Notes: a model not told the origin generated them from the letters alone. Positions 8,069 to 17,464 are shown, counted from the first letter of the stretch. The stretch: 64,000 nt of DNA from Subtercola boreus (GCF_003399645.1 NZ_NBXD01000016.1:51057-115056), one strand, 5' to 3'. Program-made: numbers and translations.

Positions 8069-9562
8069 TTATCCGGTTTGTGGGAGTGGGCGGGCGCGGT
8101 TTTGTTGGCAGGGTCGGGGGGTTTGTCGCCAGTCGAGCCAGTCGGGGGGTATCAAATGCGGGGTTCCGTTTCGCATCACCAGCTTCCACCTCGTTTTGTG
8201 CACATGGGAGTGGTGGAAGTGGCAGAGCAGGGCACCGTTGTCGAGATCTGTTTTGCCCGGTTGGTGGGTTTTCGTTTGCCAGCCCTCGACGTGGTGTGAT
8301 TCGCACCAGGACGGTGGTGCTTCGCAGGAGGGCCACACGCAGCCGCCGTCGCGGGCGGCGAGGGCACGGTTTTGCGCGGCGGTGAACAGGCGCTTCGTTT
8401 TGCCGTGCTGCAACACCTGACCCTGGCCACCGAACAAAGTCGTGATGACATCCGAGTGGCAGAGCAGGGTTTCGATCGTGCTCGCGGGCACGGGTTCGGT
8501 GAGACCATCGATCCAACCGATACCGCGACCGGAGATGACGTCGTCGAGGGTGGCGTGCACGTTCACGGTGGGGGCGGCCCCGTTCAGGCGCGGCATCGAC
8601 GGAAGGCCGGCTGCGGCGGTGACGAGTTGCAGGAGACCGTCGGCGAGCTTCTGACCCCTGGTGCGGGTGTCACGAAGCAGCGGGTCGACCGAGTCGCCGT
8701 CGGGGGCGGTCAGGTCGTGGGTGCCGGCGCCGGTGCTGGTGCCGGTGGGGTCGGTGAAGGTGGGGATGCGGGGGCTGGTGAACGGCTCAAGGGCTGCCCG
8801 CAAGTGACCGGCGGCGGTCGGGGGCAGGAGGCCGGTGAGTTTCGTCATCCCGGTCTTCTCCGTGACCAAAGTCAGGGTGCGTTTGTCGTGCAGTTGCGCC
8901 TCGGTGGGCTCGACACCGTCGGGGTCGAGGTGCGCGATCATCCGCACCGCGAAACGGTCGATGACATCTGCCGAGTAGCACTGGCCCCCCAACGACTCTT
9001 GCGCCAACGACACCAACTGGGCTTCGGCCTCGATCAGAGCATCCGTGAACCCCGTACATTTCGCCACCCGGCCGAGCCGGGTCGTGATCACGGTCGCCAC
9101 GTCGAGACCGATCGCACCCAACCCGACCGCCTCCGCGACGTGGGAGAACGCGGGCAGGTTCGGCAGCCCACACAGCGACATCGTCACCCGCAACTCCCCA
9201 CCGACCTTCATCAGCTTCTTCGCCGTGTGCTCGCTCGTACCGGTGTTCGCGGCCAAAAACCCGGCCGGGGTGGTGAAGTTCGACGCCTTCGACAACCCGT
9301 CCTCGCCGAGCTCGGGTCTGCACCTCTCAGCCACCTCCCCCGCCAGCTGCAGACGCAACGATGTGACCAACCGTTCCAGGTACTCCACCTGCACCACCCC
9401 AGCCATCAACTCACCAGTGGCAAGCCCCATGGGCGCGGCAGCCCCGGCACCCGATCCGGGGTCGAGTACGCCCAACCCGATGAGGGCATCCACGCACCCC
9501 ACAATCGCCGACGCGGTGTCGACTTCGGGTGGTGTGGCGGGTGGTTTCATGACTCCAGTCAA
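8069..9562 (-). CDS. DUF222/HNH endonuclease-domain protein
   Basis: A 497-residue protein of the actinobacterial DUF222 plus HNH group, related to the 13E12 repeat family and usually present in several copies per genome. The first two thirds are the alpha-helical DUF222 region (VEYLERLVTSLRLQLAGEVAERC onward). The C-terminal HNH module reads CVWPSCEAPPSWCESHHVEGW...GALLCHFHHSHVHK, with the paired cysteines and histidines expected for zinc and catalytic metal. It begins at ATG 9562, though an ATG five codons later is possible. The biological role of the family is unsettled; proposals range from mobile-element nuclease to DNA repair. Confidence 0.88.
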   Translation of the reverse strand: MTGVMKPPATPPEVDTASAIVGCVDALIGLGVLDPGSGAGAAAPMGLATGELMAGVVQVEYLERLVTSLRLQLAGEVAERCRPELGEDGLSKASNFTTPAGFLAANTGTSEHTAKKLMKVGGELRVTMSLCGLPNLPAFSHVAEAVGLGAIGLDVATVITTRLGRVAKCTGFTDALIEAEAQLVSLAQESLGGQCYSADVIDRFAVRMIAHLDPDGVEPTEAQLHDKRTLTLVTEKTGMTKLTGLLPPTAAGHLRAALEPFTSPRIPTFTDPTGTSTGAGTHDLTAPDGDSVDPLLRDTRTRGQKLADGLLQLVTAAAGLPSMPRLNGAAPTVNVHATLDDVISGRGIGWIDGLTEPVPASTIETLLCHSDVITTLFGGQGQVLQHGKTKRLFTAAQNRALAARDGGCVWPSCEAPPSWCESHHVEGWQTKTHQPGKTDLDNGALLCHFHHSHVHKTRWKLVMRNGTPHLIPPDWLDWRQTPRPCQQNRARPLPQTG

Positions 9563-9652
9563 ACACCAACCACTGACATTACCTCAGCAAAAACACCCTC
9601 AAACAGACCAGTTCCCAAAATAGTTTCTGAGAGTTTTTGGCAGAATGAAAGC

Positions 9653-10396
9653 GTGAGCGACGCGGACGAAGCAAGGCCCGCCGTGCGCGCCAGCCTCGCC
9701 GTCGGAATTGCCACTGCGGCCTACGGAGTCTCGTTCGGAGCACTCGCTACGGCGGCTGGACTGGATATCTGGCAGACGTGTTTCATGAGCCTCGTGATGT
9801 TCACGGGTGGTTCGCAATTCGCTCTCGTGGGTGTGATTGCTGCAGGAGGTATCGCGGCCGGGCCGTCGGCGATCGCCAGCGCCACCCTGCTCGGCTCACG
9901 CAACGTCATCTACGCACTTCGCATGTCTCCGGTTGTCGGATCCGGCTGGTTGAAACGAATTGGCGCCGCTCACTTGACGATTGATGAGTCTGTAGCTGTC
10001 TCGGCCGCACAGTCGACTCCGCGAGCACAGCGGGTCGGATTCTGGCTCACGGGCCTGATCGTCTTCGTCGGCTGGAATATCACCACCCTGATCGGTGCGC
10101 TCATCGGCGACCTGATCGGCGACGTCAGCGCCTATGGTCTCGATGCCGCGGCCGCGGCTGCGTTTCTCGGCCTGCTGTGGCCACGGCTGAAGCAGTTGCA
10201 GGCCCAGGCCGTCGCCGTGGCGGCCGGAGTGGGCGCCGCGGCGCTCACTCCCTTCGTGACGCCCGGTCTGCCGGTGATCATCGCAGCAAGTGTGGCCGTG
10301 ATCGTCGGTGTGACCAACTGGTTGGGCGCAGCATCCGGAGCCGATCGCGAAAGCGGCACAGCCGAAATCGAACCGATCGAGGGGATGCCATCGTGA
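9653..10396 (+). CDS. azlC: AzlC-family branched-chain amino-acid exporter subunit
   Basis: A 247-residue membrane protein, the large subunit of an AzlCD-type two-component exporter for branched-chain amino acids or analogues. Family features are the N-terminal ASLAVGIATAAYGVSFGALA segment, SLVMFTGGSQFALVGVIAAGG, and SRNVIYALRMSP. The GTG at 9653 is chosen because the protein homology begins directly after it; the frame remains open far upstream but that part is antisense to the HNH gene. Its stop overlaps the azlD start by four bases (GTGA), so the two subunits are translationally coupled. Confidence 0.88.
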   Translation: MSDADEARPAVRASLAVGIATAAYGVSFGALATAAGLDIWQTCFMSLVMFTGGSQFALVGVIAAGGIAAGPSAIASATLLGSRNVIYALRMSPVVGSGWLKRIGAAHLTIDESVAVSAAQSTPRAQRVGFWLTGLIVFVGWNITTLIGALIGDLIGDVSAYGLDAAAAAAFLGLLWPRLKQLQAQAVAVAAGVGAAALTPFVTPGLPVIIAASVAVIVGVTNWLGAASGADRESGTAEIEPIEGMPS

Positions 10397-10698
10397 CGCT
10401 CTGGCAGGTTCTCATCGCAGCGGCCATCGCGTGCTTCGCTCTGAAACTCACCGGGTACGTGATTCCGCCTGCACTGATCTCACGCCCTACGCCAGCGCGT
10501 GTCGCCAATCTGCTGACAGTCGCGCTCCTCGCTGCGCTGATTGCCGTGCAGACGTTAGGGAACGGGCAGCACCTCGTCGTGGATGCACGGGTGCCCGCCG
10601 TGCTCGTGGCGGCCGGGCTCTATACGCTGAAGGTGCCGTTCATCGTCGTCGTCATCGCCGCCGCGGTCGTGGCCGCGGGTATCCGCGCCCTCACATGA
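10393..10698 (+). CDS. azlD: AzlD-family exporter small subunit
   Basis: A 101-residue membrane protein with about three hydrophobic helices (LWQVLIAAAIACFALKLTGY, VANLLTVALLAALIAVQTL, IVVVIAAAVVAAGIRAL). It is the expected partner of AzlC, which ends inside its GTG start codon. The size and the R-V-A-N-L-L-T-V-A-L-L-A-A-L pattern fit AzlD. Together they would export branched-chain amino acids or toxic analogues; the substrate is inferred from the family. Confidence 0.86.
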   Translation: MTLWQVLIAAAIACFALKLTGYVIPPALISRPTPARVANLLTVALLAALIAVQTLGNGQHLVVDARVPAVLVAAGLYTLKVPFIVVVIAAAVVAAGIRALT

Positions 10699-10732
10699 CA
10701 GAACCCACGACGGGCCCTGATCGACGCTTCTC

Positions 10733-11764
10733 TCAGTACCCCGCCTGCGGGTCGACGATTCCCGCGAAGGCCCCATCACCCAGGAACGCGGCCACGTTCT
10801 GCCGCAGGCGCGCTGCCAGCAGCGGCGCCGTCATCTCGGGTGTGTCAGCGCTGTGCGGGGTGATGATCGCGTTCGGGGACGACCAGAGCGGATGCCCGTC
10901 GGGCAGGGGCTCCGGATCGGTGACATCCACGCCCGCACCCGCGATCTCGCCCGAAGCGAGGGCGTTGACCAGTGCGTCGGTGTCGATGAGTCCGCCTCGC
11001 GCGATGTTCACGATGTAGGCAGTCGACTTCATCAGCGCGAACTGGCTCGGTCCGAAAAGATGACGGGTTCCATCGGTCATTGCCGCCGCCACGATGACGA
11101 GGTCGGCTTCGGGCAACACGTCGTCGAGAGCATCCGCTCCCACGGTGCGGTCGGCTCCGGGCACCGCATCGGCGCTTCGACGTACGACGGTGACCGAGAC
11201 GCCGAACGGGGCGAGCAGGTTGAGCAGTTCGACGGCGATACCGCCTGCGCCGATGATGACTACGTGGCGGCCGTAGAGTGACTCACCCGACGGACGCGCC
11301 CACGAGGTCGCGCGAACACGGGTCGGGATCTCGCGCATCAACGACAGGGAGAGGGCCAGGGCATGCTCGGCGACCGGTTGGGCGTAAGCGCCTTTCGCGC
11401 TCGTCCAGAGCAGCTGTGGGCGGTCGTGCTGCTTCAGCTGGTCGGCGAAAGCATCGACACCCGCCCAGGGCAGCTGCACCCACTGCACCTGCGGATTGGC
11501 GTCGAGTGCGGCCGACAGATCACTGCCCGATCCCGAGGCGAGCCAGACGATCGCGCGGGTCTCCGGCGACAGCTCGGCAACGTCTCCCCCGGCCTCGGTG
11601 ATCGCGTCGACGAAGATCTTCTTCGGGCGCGGCAGTACGGCGATCGGCCCGGCGGCCGGACGCCGGTCGGCGGCCAGCGGTGTCGCATCGACCGCGAGCA
11701 CGGCTCGGTGCTGCCCGGCGTGGGGGCCGGCAGCGTCGGGCTGGTCGTTTCGTGGGGTACTCAT
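10733..11764 (-). CDS. D-isomer 2-hydroxyacid dehydrogenase
   Basis: A 343-residue NAD(P)-dependent oxidoreductase. The nucleotide-binding Rossmann motif is VVIIGAGGIAVELL, and the catalytic residues expected for the family are visible: Arg in NIARGGLID, Glu in DPEPLPDGHPLW and His in ITPHSADT. The substrate-binding half is less conserved. Its start overlaps the stop of the upstream ABC ATPase gene by four bases, so the two are co-translated. The natural 2-keto or 2-hydroxy acid is not evident; the family includes glyoxylate and phosphoglycerate dehydrogenases. Confidence 0.85.
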   Translation of the reverse strand: MSTPRNDQPDAAGPHAGQHRAVLAVDATPLAADRRPAAGPIAVLPRPKKIFVDAITEAGGDVAELSPETRAIVWLASGSGSDLSAALDANPQVQWVQLPWAGVDAFADQLKQHDRPQLLWTSAKGAYAQPVAEHALALSLSLMREIPTRVRATSWARPSGESLYGRHVVIIGAGGIAVELLNLLAPFGVSVTVVRRSADAVPGADRTVGADALDDVLPEADLVIVAAAMTDGTRHLFGPSQFALMKSTAYIVNIARGGLIDTDALVNALASGEIAGAGVDVTDPEPLPDGHPLWSSPNAIITPHSADTPEMTAPLLAARLRQNVAAFLGDGAFAGIVDPQAGY

Positions 11765-12564
11765 CGGTCCACCGATCGTGCGAGGCCTGTGACGTAGGGG
11801 TGCCGCGGATCTCGCAGAACATCATCGATCGTACCCGCGCCGACGACGACCCCCTCGTGCAGCACGATGATGCGGTCGACCGATCGTCTCAGCACCTCGA
11901 GGTCGTGGCTCACGATGAGTGCAGTCGCACCCCGCTCCCGCTGCATCGCGACGATGACATCGATGATCGGGCCGCGGATGGACACGTCAACACCGGCGGT
12001 GGGCTCGTCTGCGACGAGAAAAACCGGGTCCAGGATGAGCGACCGTGCGATCGCGACACGCTGGCGCTGACCGTTCGACAGTTCGTGCGGGAGCTTTCGT
12101 GCCGTTGAGACAGGCAGCAGCAGAGCATCCAGCAGCATGGCGACCTTGAGGCTGGCCTCCTTCTCGCTGTAGCGCTTGTCGCGCGAGAAGATCGGCTCGG
12201 CGACGAGTTCGGCGACGGTGAGGTTCGGGGCGAACCCGCCACCCGAGCTCTGGGGCAGATAGCCGACACCGTACGTGAGCCTGTTGAACTTGCGACCGCG
12301 CACACCTTTGCGAAGGTCGAAGCCGAGAACCCGGAACCCTCCGCCGACGATGCGCGGGTTGACCTCAGCCGATCTCGACCCGCTCTGGCCCGAGGCGACG
12401 TGCGCGAAGGTGGACTTGCCCGATCCGCTGGAACCGACGACACCGACGATCTCGCCGGGCTCGACGCGCAGGCTCACGCCCCGCACCGCCGTGTACACCG
12501 GGCTGACGCTGTGGGCGGGATACTCGATCGTCACGTCGGACGCGAGCAGAACGGGCTCACTCAT
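11761..12564 (-). CDS. ABC transporter ATP-binding protein, oligopeptide/nickel type
   Basis: A 267-residue single ATPase domain. Walker A is GSSGSGKST, the signature is LSNGQRQR, Walker B is LVADEPTAG and the switch histidine is in VSHD. The ending DPRHPYVTGLARS is like the C-terminal tail of DppF/OppF-type ATPases, which drive peptide or metal uptake. No permease or binding-protein gene lies nearby. It follows dnaG after 19 bases and overlaps the hydroxyacid dehydrogenase by four, so it is probably part of a long minus-strand transcript. It may serve a permease elsewhere. Confidence 0.86.
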   Translation of the reverse strand: MSEPVLLASDVTIEYPAHSVSPVYTAVRGVSLRVEPGEIVGVVGSSGSGKSTFAHVASGQSGSRSAEVNPRIVGGGFRVLGFDLRKGVRGRKFNRLTYGVGYLPQSSGGGFAPNLTVAELVAEPIFSRDKRYSEKEASLKVAMLLDALLLPVSTARKLPHELSNGQRQRVAIARSLILDPVFLVADEPTAGVDVSIRGPIIDVIVAMQRERGATALIVSHDLEVLRRSVDRIIVLHEGVVVGAGTIDDVLRDPRHPYVTGLARSVDR

Positions 12565-12583
12565 GGCCTCGAGCTTACGGCGC

Positions 12584-14725
12584 TCAATCCGCCTGGATGG
12601 CGCGCCTCTCCGCCTCGAGCTGCATGAGTTCGCGGTTGAGGGAACGGTACGCCTCGGGGTCTGCTGTCGAATCGGTGCGTTGCAGCCGGCCGTGCACCTC
12701 GGCCTTGCGACGCACGAGATGCCGCTCGATGAGCGATGACGTCACACGCCGGAGATAGACATCGAGCTCCCGCTCGGGTCGCTCGGGAACCGGAGCCACG
12801 GCGAGCTGCTCGACGAGCCTGACGTACTGCGGTGCGACGGCACCCGCGATGACGGCGACCCAGTCGGCCCGCTCGTAGTCGTCGATCGAGGCCGCTATCG
12901 CACTGCGGACAGCGGCGAGGGAGGCATCGCTGAACCCGACGACGGATGCCCGGGCCAGCAGTTCGCGACCGACGACCTTCGGGTACTGCAGCATCGCCAT
13001 CAGCGCGTCCCGTTCGAGGCGAACCGCCGTCGTCGCGGGTAGCTGCGTGAGCGAGACGGACGGAATGGCAGGAACGGGGTCGGCGGAATGGGCAGAGCCG
13101 CGCTGAGAGCCGGGCTGAGCCGAGCCGGACTGCGCCGAACCGGGCTGCGCCGAGCCGGGCTGAGCCGAACCGGGCTGAGCCGAACCCGACAGCGTCTGGC
13201 CCGGTCGCCCGAGGCTGTGCTGTGGCCCCGTCTGAGTGCGATCGGATCCGTCGCCCTGGCCTCGACTCGCCGCGCTCATCGGTGCACGGTCGAACGACCC
13301 GGTCTGGCCGCGGTCGGCGGTTGCGGGGCGCCCCGAACCGGCGGGAGAGGACGACGACGGCGTGCTCACCCGCGCGGAGCCCGCGTTGCGCTGCCCGGAC
13401 TCCTCCCGCCGCCTGGCCGCCTCGACGGCCCGCGTCGCCTCGTCGAGCTCGATGCCGAGCAGCCCGGCGAGTTCACGGGTGTATCCGGGCCGAAGCGCCG
13501 GGTCACGGATGTCGGAGACGATCGGTGCCGCTTCGCGAAGCCCCGCGGCTCGTCCCTCGACGGTGTTCAGGTCGTAGTTCAAGAGTTTCTGGCGGATCGC
13601 GAATTCGAACATGGGCTTCTTCGACGAGATGAGGCGTCGAACGGCATCATCTCCCCGGCTGAGCCGGAGGTCGCAGGGGTCGAGACCGTCGGGGGCCACC
13701 GCGACGTAGGTCTGCGCCTCGAAACGCTGCTCTTCACTGAACGCGCGGAGTGCGGCCTTCTGGCCCGCAGCATCCGGATCGAAGGTGAACACCACCTCGC
13801 CGAGGCCCGAGGTGTCGTCTCCGAGAATGCGCCGGATGATCTTGATGTGGTCGACGCCGAACGCCGTTCCGCAGGTGGCGACCGCCGTCGTCACGCCCGC
13901 GAGATGGCAGGCCATGACGTCGGTGTAGCCCTCGACGACGACGACCTGCCGTCCACGGGAGATGTCGCGCTTCGCCAGGTCGAGCCCGTAGAGCACCTGG
14001 GACTTGTGGTACACCGGCGTCTCAGGGGTGTTGAGGTATTTGGGCCCCTTGTCATCGTCGAAGAGACGCCGGGCTCCGAAGCCGACGGTCTGGCCGGTCT
14101 GGTCACGGATGGGCCAGACGAGACGCCCACGGAATCGGTCGTAGGAGCCGCGATCACCGGAGCTGGTCAGGCCGGCGACGCTGAGCTCCTCGGCCGTGAA
14201 TCCCCGGGAACGCAGGTGTTTGCCGAGATTGTCCCAGCCCTGGGGGGCGTAGCCCACGCCGAAGCGTTCGGCGGCTGCCGCATCGAAGCCACGTTCGCCC
14301 AGGAACTGTCGCCCGGCATCCGCCCCGTCGGTCATGAGTTGCTCGGTGAACCACTCCCGTGCCGCCTCATTCGCCGCGAGGAGCCGGGCGCGGTTGCTGT
14401 GGTCGCTCGCCTGGCCGCCGTCTTCGTAGTGCAACTCGAAGCCGATACCGGCGGCGAGACGTTCGACGGCCTCGCTGAAGGTGACGTGGTCGACCTTCTG
14501 CAGGAAGGAGAACACGTCACCCCCTTCGCCGCAGCCGAAGCAGTGGTAGTAGCCGACCTGGGGGCGCACGTGAAAACTCGGGGAACGCTCGTCGTGGAAC
14601 GGGCACAGCCCCTTCATCGACCCGACGCCCGCACTCTTCAGGGTGACGAACTCCCCGACCACATCGGCGATGTTGACGCGCGAACGCACCTCGTCGATAT
14701 CGTTCCGTCTGATGAGCCCGGCCAC
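12584..14725 (-). CDS. dnaG: DNA primase DnaG
   Basis: Makes RNA primers at the replication fork. The 713-residue protein has the N-terminal zinc finger C41-x2-H44-x17-C62-x2-C65 (CPFHDE ... HCFGC), a catalytic TOPRIM core with VVVVEGYTDVMACH and FDPDAAG, and a C-terminal helical domain expected to bind the helicase. The GTG at 14725 has GGGAG ten bases upstream; a GTG three codons earlier at 14734 would overlap the dgt stop as GTGA and is the alternative. Between core and C-domain lies a low-complexity linker with five near-identical GSAQP units, an oddity of this copy. It follows dgt and dusB in one transcript. Confidence 0.95.
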   Translation of the reverse strand: MAGLIRRNDIDEVRSRVNIADVVGEFVTLKSAGVGSMKGLCPFHDERSPSFHVRPQVGYYHCFGCGEGGDVFSFLQKVDHVTFSEAVERLAAGIGFELHYEDGGQASDHSNRARLLAANEAAREWFTEQLMTDGADAGRQFLGERGFDAAAAERFGVGYAPQGWDNLGKHLRSRGFTAEELSVAGLTSSGDRGSYDRFRGRLVWPIRDQTGQTVGFGARRLFDDDKGPKYLNTPETPVYHKSQVLYGLDLAKRDISRGRQVVVVEGYTDVMACHLAGVTTAVATCGTAFGVDHIKIIRRILGDDTSGLGEVVFTFDPDAAGQKAALRAFSEEQRFEAQTYVAVAPDGLDPCDLRLSRGDDAVRRLISSKKPMFEFAIRQKLLNYDLNTVEGRAAGLREAAPIVSDIRDPALRPGYTRELAGLLGIELDEATRAVEAARRREESGQRNAGSARVSTPSSSSPAGSGRPATADRGQTGSFDRAPMSAASRGQGDGSDRTQTGPQHSLGRPGQTLSGSAQPGSAQPGSAQPGSAQSGSAQPGSQRGSAHSADPVPAIPSVSLTQLPATTAVRLERDALMAMLQYPKVVGRELLARASVVGFSDASLAAVRSAIAASIDDYERADWVAVIAGAVAPQYVRLVEQLAVAPVPERPERELDVYLRRVTSSLIERHLVRRKAEVHGRLQRTDSTADPEAYRSLNRELMQLEAERRAIQAD
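13113..13187 (-). repeat. 15-bp tandem repeat in the DnaG linker
   Basis: About five copies of a 15-base unit encode GSAQP/GSAQS repeats inside dnaG. Units differ by one or two bases. Coordinates are approximate to a base or two. The frame is preserved whatever the copy number. Confidence 0.85.
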
Positions 14726-14730
14726 GCGCG

Positions 14731-16218
14731 TCACGCTCCCGGTTCGGAGGCGGGCGAGGTGGGCGCAGGCGAGGTGGGCGCAGGCGAGGTGGGCGCGGGC
14801 GAGGTGGGCACGGACGAGGTCGGCACGGGCGAAGTCGGCACCGACGCGGCCGGCACAGAAGAGGCCGACCCGTGCACACCACTCACCGCAGTGAGCCGAC
14901 CGTGCCACGCCAGGGCGGACTGGTCGGTCAGGCTCGCCACCTGGTCGACGATGACCCGCTTGCGGCTGTCGTCGCTGCCGGCCGCCGCCCAGTCGTCGAC
15001 GAAGGCCGGTTCGAGGTGCCGGTCGCCGCCGGCGAGCAGCGTTTCGGCCAATTCGACGAGCAGGTCGCGCTGGGCCCGGTAGATCGGTTTGCGTTTCGTG
15101 CTGGCCATCACGAACGCAGCGACGATGCCCTTCAGAACGGCGATCTCGGCGGCCACCGATCGCGGAACCACGACGTTCGCGTTGTAGCGGCTCAGGCTGT
15201 CGGCTGTGAAGGCCTCCCGCGTGGCGTGCGTGGCCGACCCCGCGAACCGCCCGATCATCTGGCTGGTGAGATTCTTCAGGCGAGCCTGGTCGACGCGGCT
15301 GCCGTTCCACGAATCGAGCCAGACGTCGAGAGAGTCGAGACGGTCGAAGGCCGCGATGAGCTCCGCATGGCTGAACGACCCGCCGACCCAGGAGTGCATG
15401 CTCGAGACGAGTGCATCGTGGTCGACCCTGCTGCCGAGGGCCGGAACATCGATGTACCCGTTCAGCACCGCATCTTCGAAGTCGTGCACCGAATAGGCGA
15501 TGTCGTCGGAGAGGTCCATCACCTGTGCCTCCACGCACAGCACACCGGCGGGGGCACCCTCTCGCAACCAGGTGAAGACGGGGGTGTCGTCGCTGTAGAC
15601 GCCGAACTTCTGCCGCCCGCTCGCATCGGTGACGGCATCCTCGACAGACCAGGGGTACTTGCAGCTCGCGTCGAGACTGGCGCGGGTGAGGTTCAGCCCG
15701 AACGATTCGGAGCGAGCCCCGAACACCTTCGGTTCGAGCCGCGTGAGTATGCGCAGGCTCTGAGCGTTGCCCTCGAAACCCCCGATGTCGGCGGCCCACT
15801 CCGAGAGAGCCCGCTCGCCGTTGTGCCCGAACGGCGGATGCCCCAGGTCGTGTGCCAGACAGGCCGTGTCGACGACGTCGGGGTCGAGCCCCAGGCTCGC
15901 TGCGAGCTCCCGGCCGACCTGGGCCACCTCGAGGGAGTGCGTGAGGCGGTTGCGTGCGAAATCGAGATCGGCCGTCGGGCTCAGCACCTGCGTCTTGGCA
16001 GCGAGACGCCTCAGCGCCCCCGAGTGCAACAGGCGCGCACGATCGCGGGCGAAGTCGCTGCGGCGGCTGTAGTGCTCCTCGGCGAGGGGACGCTCGGTGT
16101 CGTGCAGCGTGTACCCGCTCGTGGGTGCGGACTGCACGGCCGCAGCCGGGCCGTGCGAGGTGACCGCCGCCGAATCGATGAGCGCGGGTGTGACGGCCTC
16201 GGCCCGGGCGCTACCCAC
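14731..16218 (-). CDS. dgt: Deoxyguanosinetriphosphate triphosphohydrolase (Dgt-like HD protein)
   Basis: A 495-residue HD-domain enzyme that hydrolyses dNTPs to deoxynucleoside and triphosphate. The metal-binding HD signature is visible as LTHSLEVAQ, then CLAHDLGHPPFGHNGE and later VMDLSDDIAYSVHD. The GTG at 16218 is chosen because GGAG lies seven bases upstream; it overlaps the dusB stop by eight bases. The C-terminus ends in a tail of PTSPA-type pentapeptide repeats not seen in most Dgt proteins. The stop sits just before the dnaG start, which links dNTP control and primase in one operon, a common actinomycete arrangement. Confidence 0.9.
   Translation of the reverse strand: MGSARAEAVTPALIDSAAVTSHGPAAAVQSAPTSGYTLHDTERPLAEEHYSRRSDFARDRARLLHSGALRRLAAKTQVLSPTADLDFARNRLTHSLEVAQVGRELAASLGLDPDVVDTACLAHDLGHPPFGHNGERALSEWAADIGGFEGNAQSLRILTRLEPKVFGARSESFGLNLTRASLDASCKYPWSVEDAVTDASGRQKFGVYSDDTPVFTWLREGAPAGVLCVEAQVMDLSDDIAYSVHDFEDAVLNGYIDVPALGSRVDHDALVSSMHSWVGGSFSHAELIAAFDRLDSLDVWLDSWNGSRVDQARLKNLTSQMIGRFAGSATHATREAFTADSLSRYNANVVVPRSVAAEIAVLKGIVAAFVMASTKRKPIYRAQRDLLVELAETLLAGGDRHLEPAFVDDWAAAGSDDSRKRVIVDQVASLTDQSALAWHGRLTAVSGVHGSASSVPAASVPTSPVPTSSVPTSPAPTSPAPTSPAPTSPASEPGA
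14752..14850 (-). repeat. 15-bp tandem repeat at the 3' end of dgt
   Basis: About six degenerate copies of a 15-base unit encode the C-terminal SVPTS/SPAPT pentapeptides of Dgt. It is unrelated in sequence to the repeat in the dnaG linker about 1.6 kb away but has the same period. Confidence 0.85.
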
Positions 16219-17401
16219 CGCTGTGCTCCAGCTCGGCGCCGGCGAGCTCGCGGAGCCCCGGTGTGTCGAGGCTGCGAGAAGCGAGCCACCCCTCGGGCAG
16301 GTGGGGCTTCTTCGGTCGACCGGCACGCCCGCGCGGGCCCTCGGCGTCGACACCCGGGTAGGGCAGGCCGGCGTCGAGGGTCGCGAGCAGGTCGTCCATC
16401 TCGGCGAGCGACGTGACCATGGCCAGGGCCGAGCGCACCTCGTGACCGACGGGGTAGCCCTTGAAGTACCAGGCCACGTGCTTGCGGATGTCGCGGCAGG
16501 CGTGCTCTTCGCTGTCGAAGAACTCCGTGAGCAGCACGGCGTGGCGGCGCAGTGCCTGGGCCACCTGGCCGAGCGGCGGGTGTGCACGGGCGGCCAGTGC
16601 CTGGGCCTCGCTGATCTCGCCGGCACGCGCCCGGAAGGCCGCGGCGAGGTCGCCGAACAGCCACGGGCGCCCCAGGCACCCTCGGCCGACCACGACACCG
16701 TCGCAGCCGGTCTCGTCGACCATGCGCAGGGCGTCGTCGGCCGACCAGATGTCGCCGTTGCCGAGCACGGGAACGCTCGTGATGGTCTCCTTCAGCTTCG
16801 CGATGGCCGACCAGTCGGCCTGGCCGGAGTAGAAGTTGGCGGCCGTGCGGGCGTGCAGCGCGATGGAGGCCACCCCGGCGCCTTCGGCGGCACGGGCGGC
16901 CTCGAGGTAGGTGAGGTGGTCGTCGTCGATGCCCTTGCGCATCTTCACGGTGACCGGGATGTCGCCCGCCGCCGTCACGGCCGCTTCGACGATGGACGCG
17001 AAGAGGTCGCTCTTCCACGGCAGGGCCGCACCGCCGCCGCGCCGGGTCACCTTCGGAACGGGGCAGCCGAAGTTCATGTCGATGTGGTCGGCTCGATCTT
17101 CGGCCACCAGCATGGTGACCGCCTCACGCATGGTCTTCGGGTCGACCCCGTAGAGCTGGATCGACCGGGTCGTCTCGGAGGGGTGGTGCGCGATGAGGCG
17201 CATCGACTCGGGCGTGCGCTCGACCAGTGCGCGGCTCGTGATCATCTCGCTGACGTACAGCCCCGCGCCGTATTCCCGGCAGAGCCGCCGGTAGGCGGTG
17301 TTCGTGATGCCCGCCATAGGCGCGAGAACAACCGGCACATCGAGCGCGATCGGACCGATCGTGAGCGTGGGCCGGGTGGCGGCGGAAGGCGTGGCAGACA
17401 T
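16211..17401 (-). CDS. dusB: tRNA-dihydrouridine synthase, DusB type
   Basis: A 396-residue flavoenzyme that reduces uridines in tRNA D-loops. The TIM-barrel N-terminus has VVLAPMAGITNTAYRRLCR, the catalytic cysteine is Cys113 in MNFGCPV, and FMN-binding segments VTVKMRKG, ALHARTA, and GNGDIWSADDAL...VVVGRGCLGRPW follow. A C-terminal helical tRNA-binding domain completes the protein. The start at 17401 fits the family. It is the first gene of the dusB-dgt-dnaG series, overlapping dgt by eight bases. Confidence 0.94.
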   Translation of the reverse strand: MSATPSAATRPTLTIGPIALDVPVVLAPMAGITNTAYRRLCREYGAGLYVSEMITSRALVERTPESMRLIAHHPSETTRSIQLYGVDPKTMREAVTMLVAEDRADHIDMNFGCPVPKVTRRGGGAALPWKSDLFASIVEAAVTAAGDIPVTVKMRKGIDDDHLTYLEAARAAEGAGVASIALHARTAANFYSGQADWSAIAKLKETITSVPVLGNGDIWSADDALRMVDETGCDGVVVGRGCLGRPWLFGDLAAAFRARAGEISEAQALAARAHPPLGQVAQALRRHAVLLTEFFDSEEHACRDIRKHVAWYFKGYPVGHEVRSALAMVTSLAEMDDLLATLDAGLPYPGVDAEGPRGRAGRPKKPHLPEGWLASRSLDTPGLRELAGAELEHSGG

Positions 17402-17464
17402 TTGATCAATTCTCCCAGAATTTACCGGGCGCCGAGCCGTCAGGACGCGTTCAGTGGAGAACCG

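Noticed and set aside
13113..14850. CRISPR-like array
   Set aside because: The repeats are 15 bp, direct and without spacers, and lie within coding sequence in frame.
14735..15799. Upstream extension of dnaG by 355 codons
   Set aside because: This part is dgt read in another frame; primase homology begins at the zinc finger just after 14725.
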